The notes beneath the pieces were generated by a model. The model was not told the origin of the DNA. It searched no databases and was given only the letters and a program-made list of their open reading frames with translations. A stretch of 64,000 nucleotides of DNA from Litsea cubeba. Its lineage: Eukaryota; Streptophyta; Magnoliopsida; Laurales; Lauraceae. This document shows positions 1 to 11,841 of this stretch, one piece after another; position 1 is the stretch's first letter; the number at the start of each line of letters is the position of its first letter. The stretch spans positions 16,085,948-16,149,947 of the forward strand of contig CM022951.1 in assembly GCA_012931725.1 (NCBI GenBank). Direction: 5' to 3'. The translations under genes and the position numbers were made by a program.

Positions 1-488
1 CTCGGTCGACCTGCCCTTCAATGGGCAAAAATATGACCGTTTGAAAAATCAACAAGGGTCACATTCTCGGTCAAACTGTAGTGTCTTCGGTCGACCTACT
101 ACACTGCAGGTCAACCGGAACCAAAAATCCCATTTTTGCATATTTCAAAGACTTTTCTTTTGGGGACTTTTGGGGCATAAAATCAAGCATGAAATCATGA
201 ATTTAAATCAAACTAAGAGGTTTAAAAAACATGAAACATAAAAAGCCTAAAAATAATTTGAAATATTTAAAGACAAAGGCTTGCTCGATTCATAAAAAAT
301 CTTTTCAAAACTAATTGCATCCAAGATAAAAATCAAATCATGCATGAAACATAAGATTTACAAGACTTAAATCAATGCATGTGTAATTATAGATTTCAAG
401 ATTTTCTAAATCAATGCTCATGTGAAAAATCAAATGATGATTAAAATGTTAATGCATCCATCAAATTGCAAACACAAAATCCCTAAGA
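1..488 (-). mobile_element. 3' LTR (inner end only) of the outer, non-coding LTR retrotransposon
   Basis: This stretch matches 16308-16794 almost base for base, so it is the second LTR of the element whose other LTR is 14904-16794; the rest lies left of the window. The right copy ends in CA (TG on the sense strand), while this copy reads GA at 487-488, a likely point mutation. The next bases, 489-500, read as a purine tract on the minus strand, which is where a polypurine tract must sit. Both signals place the element on the minus strand. Confidence 0.85.
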
Positions 489-500
489 ATCTCCCCCCTT
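489..500 (-). other. Polypurine tract of the outer element
   Basis: The minus strand reads AAGGGGGGAGAT directly before the 3' LTR, the expected plus-strand primer site. Similar C-rich tracts (minus-strand AAGGGGGAG) recur several times between 545 and 830, so the element carries a cluster of PPT-like copies next to its 3' LTR. Confidence 0.7.
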
Positions 501-967
501 GCAATTTGATGGCAACTCACTCATCACTGAATTTTCACACTAAGTCTTCAGCTCCCCCTTAGCTGGACAAATCTTGAAATCTCTTGGATACTTCTTTGAC
601 TTAGCTTGGGCTCTAGTTCTTTTTCTTCATTCTTGATGCTTGGAGCTTGATCATTCTTCAAGCTTTCTTTTCTTCTTTAGCCAAGCAACTTCTTTAACTC
701 CCAAGCTTAGTCTTCTATCAACTCTCCGCCTTTGACCATGCACTCTCTCCCTTTGGCAAGATATGCATCTTCTCCCCCTTTGGAAGATAATACAAAATCT
801 CCCCTTAGATAAATTGGCTATTCTCCCATTTTGACATCTAGAATATTCTCCTCCTTTGACATTAAATTACAAAGGTACCTGCACACATGAAATAAGGAAG
901 GCCTTTTAGTAGCACCTGTTAACAAAAGAAATCAAAAATAAAATATATAACAGGTATCATGTATCAT
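501..967 (-). other. Internal non-coding region of the outer element, left part
   Basis: This is sequence between the outer PPT and the inserted Gypsy element. It has no meaningful open frame. It is pyrimidine-rich on the plus strand, with repeated CTCCCCCTTT-like tracts. It resumes at 11842 on the far side of the Gypsy insertion. Confidence 0.6.
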
Positions 968-3918
968 TGTCACGTCCCCCGAACCCGATTAAAGAAATAA
1001 CCGGATCCGGAGAGTGAATTTTAGGACTAATTAAAAATTTTATCCTTTGGGCCCACGGATCGTAGTACGCGGTGAGGATAAAATATTTCAAGCTTCTTTT
1101 AATACAATAAACATTGAGTTCATAGAACTCTAGGCATATGGAAATCTCAAGCAATGATTAATAATCTCTCATTAAATTAAAGTTGCAAGAAAGAATAGAC
1201 AAAACTAAGAATTAAGTTATTTATCACGTTGGCCATCCCAAGATACAAGGCCAATAAAAGAACTTAGTAAAAGATATGATAGTTTCAACGAGGTAAAGAA
1301 AGCAATAAAATAAACTAATGATGTCCTAATGAGTCACTCTCATGCCAGGAATGATGACACTACTCTACGTCATCGGCACGCCACTCTCGTGCCTCCTCAG
1401 CTGGTTGGAGATCCTCTGGGATCTCCTCATCGGCCTGCTCCTCGTAGTAGTATTCACCTGATGTATCTGCACACCAAGGAACAAAGTCAACGACATGTTG
1501 AGCAATAGATATACAAAACATAGTAAACACGACATGCATCAATATAGAGTTAATGACAAGTACTAATCATGTAAATACAAGGAATGCGAGGCTAGGCATA
1601 AAGCGAGATCAATAACCAAGGAACAATAAAAGGAATCCTAACAATCATCTAACAATAACCACTATCCATGCAATGCAAAATAAGAACAAGCAAGAGGGAG
1701 ACTCCGAGGATGTCCAAAGCCACCTCCCGGGGTACCAGTAAAAACCCCCTTGGACTACTGATACCAAAGTCTGGCTCCAGTGGGATCCTAGCTCCCTGTC
1801 CTGGGAATAGGAGCACGGCCCTAGCCCGCTCCCAGCTATTCAACGCCATGGACGCCGTCCTATGCCGACTGCCCACCCCGACAACCGAGTAACCTGTTCG
1901 TCATTAAATTTCAAACTGCAGATGGCCATGATATGCAAACAATAACAAGTGGTTCTGACACAAGGACTACAAGATAAGCAAGTCTGGCTAGTTCCAAGTA
2001 CAAGACAAGATTCTAGGGATTATCTTCTCCAAAACAATACAAGACAAGCAAGCGACGTGATAATCCCCTTCCATTACTAGCCAGTCATGTTCATCAAACA
2101 AGACACGGTTTCCTAAGGTACACTCTAAGTCAGGTCCAAGTCCTAAATTCTATAAGAATTTATGTTTCATAATTGATTACTTGTTTTATGTCAAGATAGT
2201 GTACAAGGTACATAAACAACGGATACAAGTCAAAGTCAAGGAATAATTACAATCCCATCCTAGGCAAGTGGTGTCATCCCTGTATCCCACGTGTTCTAAC
2301 GGAGTACATATGGAAATTGGATCAACGATACTTCTAGAAAATTTCTTGGTGTACAATCATGTTAAGCATCGTTCAACCCAACTCCATATGCATTCGGTTA
2401 CATCACGCATAATACACGGATACCTAGACAACCCATCGAATTCACACCAAGCACCGTGATTCAATTCAATCCCATTTATGGTCATGTAATAGTAGATTAG
2501 GATTTCCATCATCTAAGTCCCAATCCTAGGTTTCAATCTTAGTCCGGAACAACAAGGCAAAATGGCCAATCTCGGCTGACCCTCATGATGGTATCGGTTG
2601 ACCGACACGAATCGAGGGCTAACCGACGGAACAGAAACCAATTTATGCTCGCTGGTTGTGGAACCGACACGAGCCTTGGTTGACCGAATCAGTTCGGCTA
2701 ACCGAAGTTCGAACCGAGAGCTGACCGACTGTACAAAAATCGATGTAAAACATGCTCTCGGGTTTTCTGACCGAGATGGTGTTCGGTTGACCGACGATGA
2801 ACCGACGAGTGAACCGACAGTATGGAACTCGAACAGATTCAGGCCATTTCTGAACTCTTCTTCCCCATTTCATTTTCCTCCATTCCCAAACCTTTCCAGA
2901 GGCTACAACCTGCATAAATAGAGCCTCCTACTCTCCCCATCATCCATTCCATTCATTCCATTCCATTGAGAAATTCTACACAACCTATTATCGTCAATTT
3001 ATCCATTTTCAAAAAAAAATCAAACCTAACATATTTTCCAAAAAAAAATCAAAATGAAACATGCTTGGAATTAAGGGAAATCTACAAGATACTTAGCCAA
3101 TCAAATAGAAACAAACATACATGCTTATAAATGAAATGCATATCTACTTGCCTCAATGTCAGAAGATGAAATAGTTGGGGTAAACTCGAGGAGAAATCTT
3201 TCTACCACAAGATCCACAATCTAACCTGATAAATCGAAATCTAGGAAACCAAGAAGAAGATAGGAAGGAAAAGAATTAAGATAAGATCTAAATCTAACCA
3301 AAGAGAATACTAATGAAATTATCGAAGTAAGAGAATGCTTACCAATATGATACCGGAAGCAAGAGGAGATCGAGAGGAAGACGATTAACGGATCAGATCT
3401 CCGAATGGGGTCTTCTAGGGCGGAGTTCTGGCTTGAGAAAGGAATAGGAAGAAGAAATGGCTGCAGGTTACTTTCGTTGCAGAGAACAAAATTGGAATTA
3501 GGGAAAAACCCTGATTAAGAAGACGATAGGAAGATAAAGACCGAATTACCCTTTAAGTGGGTTCGGTGAAAGAATGGACCACTTGAAAGGTTTCTGATCG
3601 CCGGATCGCGATGAGTCAAGAGACAAAAATCATCAGAACGACGAGACCTTTCCAACGAACCCAAAAATCACGGCATTTGAAATATTTGGGAAAAACACTC
3701 AATTTTCCATAAATTGCAAACTACTCCCCTGCTATGATCTAATGAACTTGGAATCAAACGAAACTATAAAGATACTATTTTAATGCTAAAAGAAACTCGC
3801 TCATGATCTAAACCCACTTAAATATCTAAAATATAATTAAATAAAATAATAACAATTTAAACGGGTCAACGGACCGGGTTTTGGGCCCAACTGACCCAGT
3901 AAGGTCACAAACCTTACA
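968..3918 (-). repeat. 3' LTR of the Gypsy element
   Basis: It is 2,951 bp, about 98 bp shorter than the other LTR, partly because it lacks a 66-bp tandem copy and a 22-bp insertion present there. It starts TG and ends CA. It contains several TTGACC (W-box-like) motifs at about 2575-2830 and a plus-strand TATA-like CATAAATA at 2913-2920. The bases just inside the LTR (3919-3930) read GTGAGAGT on the minus strand, a weak polypurine tract. Confidence 0.88.
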
Positions 3919-3922
3919 ACTC

Positions 3923-5330
3923 TCACAAATAAAAAGAACATTTGGTCCCCCAAATGCCTAAACATACCTCATCTGGAAAAAGATAGGGGTACGCCTTCAG
4001 AATTTTATCCTTCTGCTCCCACGTAGATTCCTCCGGACTGTGGTTCTCCCACTGTACCTTGACCCACTGAATGGTCTTGGTACGCAGCACTACCTCCTTA
4101 GTGTCGATGATCTGCGCTGGCTGCTCTACGTAGGTGACATCTGCCTGAAGCTGAAGTGGCTCGTGCTGCAACACGTGGGTGGGATCTGAAATATATTTCC
4201 GAAGCATTGAGACATGAAATACGTCGTGCACACCCGCTAACTCTGGCGGTAGCACGAGACAATAAGCCACGTCTCCAATCATGCTTTTAATCTCAAACGG
4301 TCCCACAAACCTCTTGGCAAGCTTCCCTTTCTGCCCGAATCTAACAACACCTCTCATCGGAGACACTTTCAGGAAAACCATATCCCCCACTTGGAATTCT
4401 AAAGGTCTCCGCCTCTTGTCTGCATAGCTCTTCTGACGATCTCGAGACTCCTTCATTCTCATCTGGACAACTCTGACCTTTTCACTGGAATCAGCAATCT
4501 CCGAGGGGCCATGAAAACTCCGAACTCCAACTTCCTCCCAACATGCCGGGGTTCTGCATCTCCTTTCGTACAATGCCTCAAATGGTGCCATACCAATGCT
4601 TGAATGATAGCTGTTATTGTAGGCAAACTCACATAGAGGTAAACTCTCATCCCAACTCTCCTTGAAATCCAAAACACATGCTCTGAGGAGATATTCCAGT
4701 GTCTGAATGGTACGCTCTGACTGTCCATCTGTCTGAGGGTGGTAAGCTGTGCTGAACTTCAACTGGGTACCCATAGATGACTGGAAAGTAGACCAAAACC
4801 GAGAGACAAACTTAGTGTCTCGATCGGACACTATGGACTTAGGCACTCCATGCAACTTGACTATATTATCCCTGTACATCTTAGTCATCTTGTCCATAAA
4901 CTGTCCAGTCTTGAATGGCAAGAAATGGGCTGATTTAGTCAATCTATCCACAATCACCTAAATAACATCATTACCTTTCTTAGTATTCGGCAATCTCGAC
5001 ACGAAACCCATGGTGATATTCTCCCATTTCCACTATGGAATCTCCAACGGGTGAAGTAAACCAGGAGGCTTCTTGTGCTTTGCCTTAATCTGCTGACAAG
5101 TCATACACCGGGAGACAAATTCTGCAATCTCTTTCTTCATTTTCACCCACCAATAGTGATTCTTCAAATTCTGATACATTTTGGTGCTTCCTGGGTGAAT
5201 AGAATACCTGGTGTGGTGCGCATCTGTCATCAACTCTGACTTGACATCTTGAACATCTGGCACACACAACCTATCCTTGCAGTACAAAACTCCCTCAATC
5301 AATCTGAACTCTGGCTTGTCATCCACATGA
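3923..5330 (-). pseudogene. Gypsy integrase with chromodomain-like tail, two internal stops
   Basis: The zinc-binding HHCC region (H..H, CMTC) lies near 5200-5080, followed by the catalytic core with MIVDRLTKSAHF, VSDRDTKF and HPQTDGQSERT. A C-terminal stretch with VQWENHSPEESTWE and YPYLF at about 4070-3970 resembles the chromodomain-like module of chromoviruses. The frame is constant but interrupted by TAG at 5033-5035 (just after LEIP) and TAG at 4958-4960, where the family has Trp in the WVIVDR motif. The second looks like a TGG to TAG change. The protein would insert the cDNA copy into the genome; it is not functional here. Confidence 0.88.
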
Positions 5331-5499
5331 TCAATGATTCTCTGTAATTCTGGATCATCCTTCTGACATTCCTTGATCCTGTTAACTATCTCTGGCTCCC
5401 AAACTCCCACAGTAGCAACTAATATCTTCTCATTAACTGGCCAGACTTCCACATCCATGTCTCTGAATTGCTCCATCCATCTCCATTCAGGCATTATAC

Positions 5500-5869
5500 A
5501 TCCACTGAATGCTGCCTTCCTACTGAGAGCATCTGCTACCACATTCACTCTTCCAGGATGGTACTTGATCGGAAAATCATAATCCTTTATGTACTCCATC
5601 CATCTCATCTGCCTGTTACTCAGATCACCCTGTGTAAACAGGTATTGCAGACTCTTGTGATCTGTATGCACCTCAAATCTCTCTCCATACAAATAATGCC
5701 TTCACAAATTCAATGCAAACACCACTGCTGCTAACTCCAAGTCATGTGTGGCATATTTCTTCTCATGGTCTTTCAATTGCCTCGATCCATAGGCTATCAC
5801 CTTGTCATATTGCATGAGAACATATCCCAATCCTACTCCTGATGCATCTGTGAAAATCACAAATCCCCC
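5500..5869 (-). pseudogene. Gypsy RNase H domain, one internal stop
   Basis: The domain shows FTDAS (first catalytic Asp), ELAAVVFAL (Glu region), TDHKSLQYL and NVVADALSRK, the usual landmarks of Gypsy RNase H. TGA at 5702-5704 replaces the Trp codon of the conserved LxxWRHYL motif. It follows the reverse transcriptase without a gap and precedes integrase, as in all Gypsy elements. Confidence 0.85.
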
Positions 5870-6840
5870 ACTTCCAGCGGGTAAGGCAAGTATAGGTGCT
5901 GTAGTCAATTTGGTCTTCAGCTCTTGGAAACTCTTTTCACACCCCTCCGTCCACACAAACGGAATATCCTTCCTCATCAACTTAGTTAACGGAGATGTTA
6001 TGGTAGAGAATCCTTTCACAAACCTCCAGTAGTAACCTGCAAGTCCAAGGAAACTACGAATCTCCGCTACATTCCGCGGGCTACCCCAATTGACAACCGC
6101 TGCAATCTTCTTGGGATCCACTGTCAATCCTTCCTTAGAGATTATATGGCCCAAAAATGCCACTTGCTCCAACCAAAACTCACATTTGCTCAACTTAGTA
6201 TACAGTTGGTTATCCCTCAAAAGCTGCAAAGATGTTCTCAACTGATGCTCATGCTCCTCCTTAGTCTTCGAGTACACCAATACATCATCAATGAAGACTA
6301 CCACAAACTGATCCAAGAAAGGAGCAAATGCCTTATTCATCAATGCCATAAAAACTGCCGGAGCATTCGTCAATCAAAAGGCATCACTAGAAACTCAAAG
6401 TGTCCATATCTCGTCCGGAATACAGTCTTAGGAACATCCTCCTTCCTGACTCGCAACTGGTGATAACCGAAATGCAGATCTATCTTTGAAAAGAATTAGG
6501 CTCTCTGCAACTGATCGAATAGCTCATTGATCCTCGATAACGGATACTTGTTCTTAACAGTTACTTGGTTCAACTGTCTGTAATCAATACATATCCTCAT
6601 AGTCCCGTCATTCTTCTTCACAAATATCACCGGAGCTCCCCACGGTGAAACACTAGGCCTGATAAAACCCTTATCCAACAGATCTCCAATCTGAGTTTTC
6701 AACTCCTTCAATTCTGCTGTTGCCATCTTATACGGGGCCTTCGAAATGGGTGCTGTCCCTGGCTGCAGTTCTATCGTGAAATCCAACTCACGAACAAGTG
6801 ACAAACCAGGAATCTCGTCCGGAAACACATCCGGGAATTC
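5870..6840 (-). pseudogene. Gypsy reverse transcriptase with one stop and one frameshift
   Basis: Motifs in order are FIRPSVSPWGAPV, KKNDGTMRICIDYRQLN, KIDLHFGYHQ, then the catalytic FIDDVLVYS box and KCEFW. TAA at 6496-6498 interrupts the region before FFSKIDL. A 1-bp deletion near 6375 changes the phase in the PFGLTNAP motif. Both breaks lie inside the catalytic fold, so the enzyme is dead. It is preceded without a linker by the protease. Confidence 0.88.
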
Positions 6841-7443
6841 TCACACCACTGGAATCTCATCAACAGACTTGGACTCCTTGTCTTCTGCAATAAATGCAAT
6901 AAAACCTTCGCATCCGCTCCTCATCAACCGCTCTGCCTTCAATACAGAAATCATCTGAGTGGAGATGGGTTTTTCAGCTCCAATAAACTCAACACTACGA
7001 TCTGCACTCTGCAACTTTACGGTCTTGTTAAAACAATCTAACACTGCTCGGTTCTTAGATAACCAATCCATACCGAGTATCACATCAAACTCCGCCATCG
7101 GTAAAATGATTAAACTGACGGTCAACTTAACTTCCCCAATCTGAATACTACACCTAGGGTAGATGACATTACAAGCTACATGTCTACCTACAGGGGTAGC
7201 TACAATCAAATCATAAGGTAGTATCTCCTTAACCTCTCCCAAATGCAGTGCAAATGCTGGTGCAACAAACGAGTGTGTGGATCCAAGATCAAATAGAACT
7301 TTAGCATCAAATCCACAAACTAAAAATGTACCTTCTATGACACTCCCTGCAGCCTCTGCTTCCTCATTGGTCAGAGCATAAGCTCTCCCTACCTGCTGGG
7401 GACGCTGCTGGTGATACTGCTGCGGTGGTCTCTGACCACGACC
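6841..7443 (-). pseudogene. Gypsy aspartic protease, altered active site and terminal stop
   Basis: Reading from about 7438 the frame runs through NEEAEAAGSVIEGTF to VLFDLGSTHSFV, then ILGMDWL at about 7075. The active-site triad, normally D-S/T-G, reads D-L-G here, so the catalytic Asp is kept but the second residue is changed. TGA at 6841-6843 replaces what is probably an Arg codon before EFPDVFPDEIPGL, consistent with CpG decay (CGA to TGA). Confidence 0.8.
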
Positions 7444-8641
7444 CTAGAATCTGGGTGCTGGAGGTCTCTGCTTATAGCGCTGCTGAGGTATTAGAAGGCG
7501 CTGCTGCGGTGGCTGAGGTGGTCGGACTATCATCTGTTGCTGCTGTGGCATGGCCTGTCCAGGAGGCATCTGTCTCAACGGCTGCGCAGGATGTGGTGGC
7601 CTGGGCGCCGGAGCTGGAAATGGTGGTGGTGCTACTCCTGTCTTCCCTGGGCAAAAACGAACCTTATGCCTGGGGTCTCCACAATTGAAACACGCTCCGG
7701 ACTGCTTCCTGCAATCACGGCCATAATGATCCCCTCCACAATATATGCAAGAGACTCGTTGTGGCTGCTGTCGGGGTACAGGCTCGAATTGTAGCCTCTT
7801 GGGTGCCAGCTGCTGATACAACAGGGACGAAGAACCCTGTGACCTGGGCTGAGGGATCAGTGCTAAGATCCTCTGCTACTCCAATGCTATCACATCCTTC
7901 AAGGACTCCTCTGCCCAGTAAGCTTCCTTGGCCACATCATCATAGTTGGTCAATCTGCTGCGCTGTACTTGCATCTTTATATATGCTCGCAGTCCCTTGA
8001 TAAATCTCCGGACTCTCTCTGACTCTGGCTGAATCAGACTCTCAGCAAATCGGGATAGATGGGTGAAGGCAATCTCATAATCTTGTACTGTTAAATCACC
8101 CTGTACCAGTCTCTCAAACTCCTCCATCTTCTGATCCCGGTAGTGCTCTGGAATGAACTTTTTCTGAAACTGCTCTATAAAAGTCTTCCAGGTTACCTCC
8201 TCAGTAATTTCCTCGTTTGGGTGTTTGATGGTTTTCCACCATCTCTCTGCTGCTCCATGGAACATGTGGGCTGCTAGCTGCACTTGCTGAATGCCCGTGC
8301 ACCGAAACACCTCATAGATCTTCTCCATCTGAACTACCCATTGCTACAGCGGGGTCCTCAATGCCATGGAACTCTGGTGGGAACCTCTTCCTAAACTTCT
8401 CAACCAACTCATTCAGGTCATACTCCTTGGCCTGTGGCTGGCCCACCTTTTGCACTACCTCAAGCATCTGTGCTTGGAATACAGCTTGATCTTCATTTTG
8501 CTTATGGCTCTGCTCAGCCATATCCTTCTGAGATTGGATGAAGGCTGCCATAAATTGATGGAACTGATTCTCAGAGCCATTCTGAGAAGAACTACCCTCA
8601 CCTCGGGTATTATGCCTACCGGCCATAATCCTATAAAACAT
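7444..8641 (-). pseudogene. Gypsy gag with two zinc knuckles, broken
   Basis: Gag packages the element RNA. Residues near the start (MAGRHNTRGEG) lead into a Gln-rich segment. A core follows with FRCTGIQQVQLAAHMFHGAAERWW, typical of Gypsy gag. Near 7745-7650 are two zinc knuckles: a shortened CIYCGGDHYGRDC and a canonical CFNCGDPRHKVRFC. A frameshift lies near 8342 between DPAVA and WVVQMEK, and TAG codons lie at 7876-7878 and 7444-7446. A proline/glutamine-rich tail precedes the protease. Confidence 0.85.
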
Positions 8642-8777
8642 TCAAGGTTAGTTCCAATATGCCCCAAGCTAGCATCACAATGCCAGAAATAAAACTAAAA
8701 GATCAACCTACTAACTAACGGAATCCTCACACGCGTCCTATGGTTTCTACAATTTTTACCCTGAGAAACCAACCACT

Positions 8778-8789
8778 GCTCTGATTCCA
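8778..8789 (-). other. Primer-binding site of the Gypsy element
   Basis: The minus strand reads TGGAATCAGAGC three bases inside the 5' LTR. This matches the initiator-Met tRNA PBS (TGGTATCAGAGC) at 11 of 12 positions, and it confirms the minus orientation. Confidence 0.85.
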
Positions 8790-8792
8790 ATT

Positions 8793-11700
8793 TGTCACGT
8801 CCCCCGAACCCGATTAAAGAAATAACCGGATCCGGAGAGTGAATTTTAGGACTAATTAAAAATTTTGTCCTTTGGGCCCACGGATCGTAGTCCGCGGTGA
8901 GGATAAAGTATTTCAAGCCTCTTTTAATACAATAAACATTGAGTTCATAGAACTCTAGACATATGGAGATCTTAAGCAATGATTAATAATCTCTCATTAA
9001 ATTAAAGTTGCAAGAAAGAATAGACAAAACTAAGAATTAAATTATTTATCACATTGGCCATCCCAAGATACAAGGCCAATAAATGAACAGAGTAAAAGAT
9101 ATGATAGTTTCAACGAGGTAAAGAAAGGAATAAAATAAACTAATGATGTCCTAATGAGTCACTCTCATGCCAGGAATGATGACGCTACTCTACGTCATCG
9201 GCACGCCACTCTCGTGCCTCCTCAGCTGGTTGGAGATCCTCTGGGATCTCCTCACCTGCCTACTCCTCGTAGTAGTATTCACCTAATGTGTTTGCACACC
9301 AAGGAACAAAGTCAACGACATGTTGAGCAATAGATATACAAAACATAGTAAACACGACATGCATCAATATAGAGTTAATGACAAGTACTAACCATGTAAA
9401 TACAAGGAATGCGAGGCTAGGCATAAAGCTAGATCAATAACCAAGGAACAATAAAAGGAATCCTAACAATCATCTAACAATAACCACTATCCATGCAATG
9501 CAAAACAAGAACAAGCAAGAGGGAGACTCCGAGGATGTCCATAGCCACCTCCCGGGGTACCAGTGACAATCTCCTTGGACAACTGATATCAAAGTCCGGC
9601 TCCAGTGAGATCCTAGTTCCCTGTCCTGGGAATAGCAGCACGGTCCTAACCCGCTCCCAGCTATTCAAAGCCATGGACGCCGTCCTACGCCGACTGCCCA
9701 CCCCGACAACCGAGTAACCGGTTCATCATTAAATCCCAAACTGCAGATGGCCATGATATGCAAACAATAACAAGTGGTTCTGACACAAGGACTACAAGAC
9801 AAGCAAGTCTGGCTAGTTTCAAATACAAGACAGGATTCTAGGGATTATCTTCTCCAAAATAATACAAAACAAGCAAGCCACGTGATAATCCCCTTCCATT
9901 ACTAGCTAGTCATGTTCATCAAACAAGACACGATTTCCTAAGGTACACTCTAAGTCAGGTCCAAGTCCTAAATTCTATAAGAATTTATGTTTCATAATTG
10001 ATTACGTGTTTTATGTCAATATAGTGTACAAGGTACATAAACAGCGGATACAAGTCAAAGTCAAGGAAGAATTACAATCCCATCCTAGGCAAGTGGTGTC
10101 ATCCCTGTATCCCATGTGTTCTAACGGAGTACATATGGAAATTGGATCAACGATACTTCTAGAAAATTCCTTGGTGTACAATCATGTTAAGCATCGTTCA
10201 ACCCAACTCCATATGCATTCGGTTACATCACGCATAATACACGGATACCTAGACAACCCATCGAATTCACACCAAACCACGTGATTCGATTCAATCCCAT
10301 TTATGGTCATGTAATAGTAGATTAGGATTTCCATCATCTAAGTCCCAATCCTAGGTTTCAATCTTAGTCCGGAACAACAAGGCAAAATGGCCAATCTCGG
10401 CTGACCCTCATGATGGTATCGGTTGACCGACGTGATGGCCTCGGTTGACCGACACGAATCGAGGGCTAACTGACGGAACATAAACCAATTTATGCTCTCT
10501 GGTTTTGGAACCGACACGAGCCTCGGTTGACCGAATCAGTTCGGCTAACCGACGTTCGAACCGAGAGCTGTCCGACTGTACAAAAATCGGTGTAAAACAT
10601 GCTCTCGGGTTTTCTGACTGAGATGGTGTTCGGCTGACCGACTGTACAAAAATCGGTGTAAAACATGCTCTCGGGTTTTCTGACCGAGATGGTGTTCGGC
10701 TGACCGACACCATGCTGTCGGTTGACCGACGATGAACCGATAGTACGGAACTCGTACATATTCAGGCCATTTCTGAACTCTTCTTCCCCATTTCATTTTC
10801 CTCAATTTCCAAACCTTTCCAAAGGCTACAACCTGCATAAATAGAGCCTCCTGCTCTCCCCATCATCCATTCCATTCATTCCATTCCATTGAGAAATTCT
10901 ACACAACCTATTATCATCAATTTATCCATTTTTAAAAAATCAAACCTAACATATATTTTCCAAAAAAAAAATCAAAATGAAACATACTTGGAATTAAGGA
11001 AAATCTACAAGATACTTAGCCAATCAAATAGAAACAAACATACATGCTTATAAATGAAATGCATATCTACTTGCCTCAATGTCAGAAGATGAAATAGTTG
11101 GGATAAACTCGAGGAGAAATCTTTTTACCACAAGATCCACAATCTAACCCGATAAATCGAAATCTAGGAAACCAAGAAGAAGATATGAAGGAAAATAATT
11201 AAGATCAGATCTAAATCTAACCAAAGAGAATACTAATGAAATTATGGAAGTAAGAGAATGCTTACCAATTTGATACCGGAAGCAAGAGGAGATCGAGAGG
11301 AAGACGATTAACGGATCGGATCTCCGAATGGGGTCTTCTAGGGCGGAGTTCTGGCTTGAGAAAGGAATAGGAAGAAGAAATGGCTACAGGTTACTTTCGT
11401 TGCAGAGAACAAAATTGGAATTAGGGAAAAACCCTGATTAAGAAGACGACATGAAGATAAAGACCGAATTACCCTTTAAGTGGGTCCGATGAAAGAATGG
11501 ACTACTTGAAAGGTTTCTGATCGTCGGATCGCAATGAGTCAAGAGACAAAAATCATCAGAACGACGAGACCTTTCCAACGAACCTAAAAATCACGGCGTT
11601 TGGAATATTTGGGAAAAACACTCAATTTTTCCTAAATTGCAAACTACTCCCCTGCTATGATCTAACGAACTTGGAATCAAACGAAACTACACAGATACTA

Positions 11701-11841
11701 TTCTAATGCTAAAAGAAACTCACTCATGATCTAAACCCACTTAAATATCTAAAATACAATTAAATAAAATAATAACAATTTAAACGGGTCAACGGGCCGG
11801 GTTTTGGGCCCAACTGACCCAGTAAGGTCACAGACCTTACA
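8793..11841 (-). repeat. 5' LTR of the Gypsy element
   Basis: It is 3,049 bp and clearly homologous to 968-3918 with scattered substitutions, so the insertion is not recent. It carries a 66-bp tandem duplication (10574-10639 and 10640-10705) and an extra 22-bp CGGTTGACCGAC-type unit near 10425-10446. A plus-strand TATA-like CATAAATA at 10836-10843 lies just right of this TTGACC-rich cluster. Confidence 0.88.

Larger units (their letters stand above)
968..11841 (-). mobile_element. Complete but inactivated Ty3/Gypsy retrotransposon, chromovirus-like (Tekay/Del type)
   Basis: The element is 10,874 bp with two related LTRs (968-3918 and 8793-11841), each starting TGTCACGTCC and ending CCTTACA. 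On the minus strand the order is LTR, PBS, gag with zinc knuckles, protease, reverse transcriptase, RNase H, integrase, LTR, which is the Gypsy order. A chromodomain-like tail ends the integrase, and LTRs near 3 kb fit the Tekay/Del group; that assignment is inferred. The frame is broken by at least six in-frame stops and two frameshifts, so it cannot make a full polyprotein. It sits inside another retrotransposon. The 5-bp flanks (ATCAT left, ATGGT right) agree at only three positions, so no clean target duplication is visible. Confidence 0.9.

Noticed and set aside
957..967. 5-bp target duplication of the inner Gypsy
   Set aside because: ATCAT on the left and ATGGT on the right share three of five bases only, so I do not claim it.
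1649..1892. Open frames inside the Gypsy LTR (also 9474-9717)
   Set aside because: They occur in both LTRs on both strands with no known domain and no conservation bias visible; probably chance.
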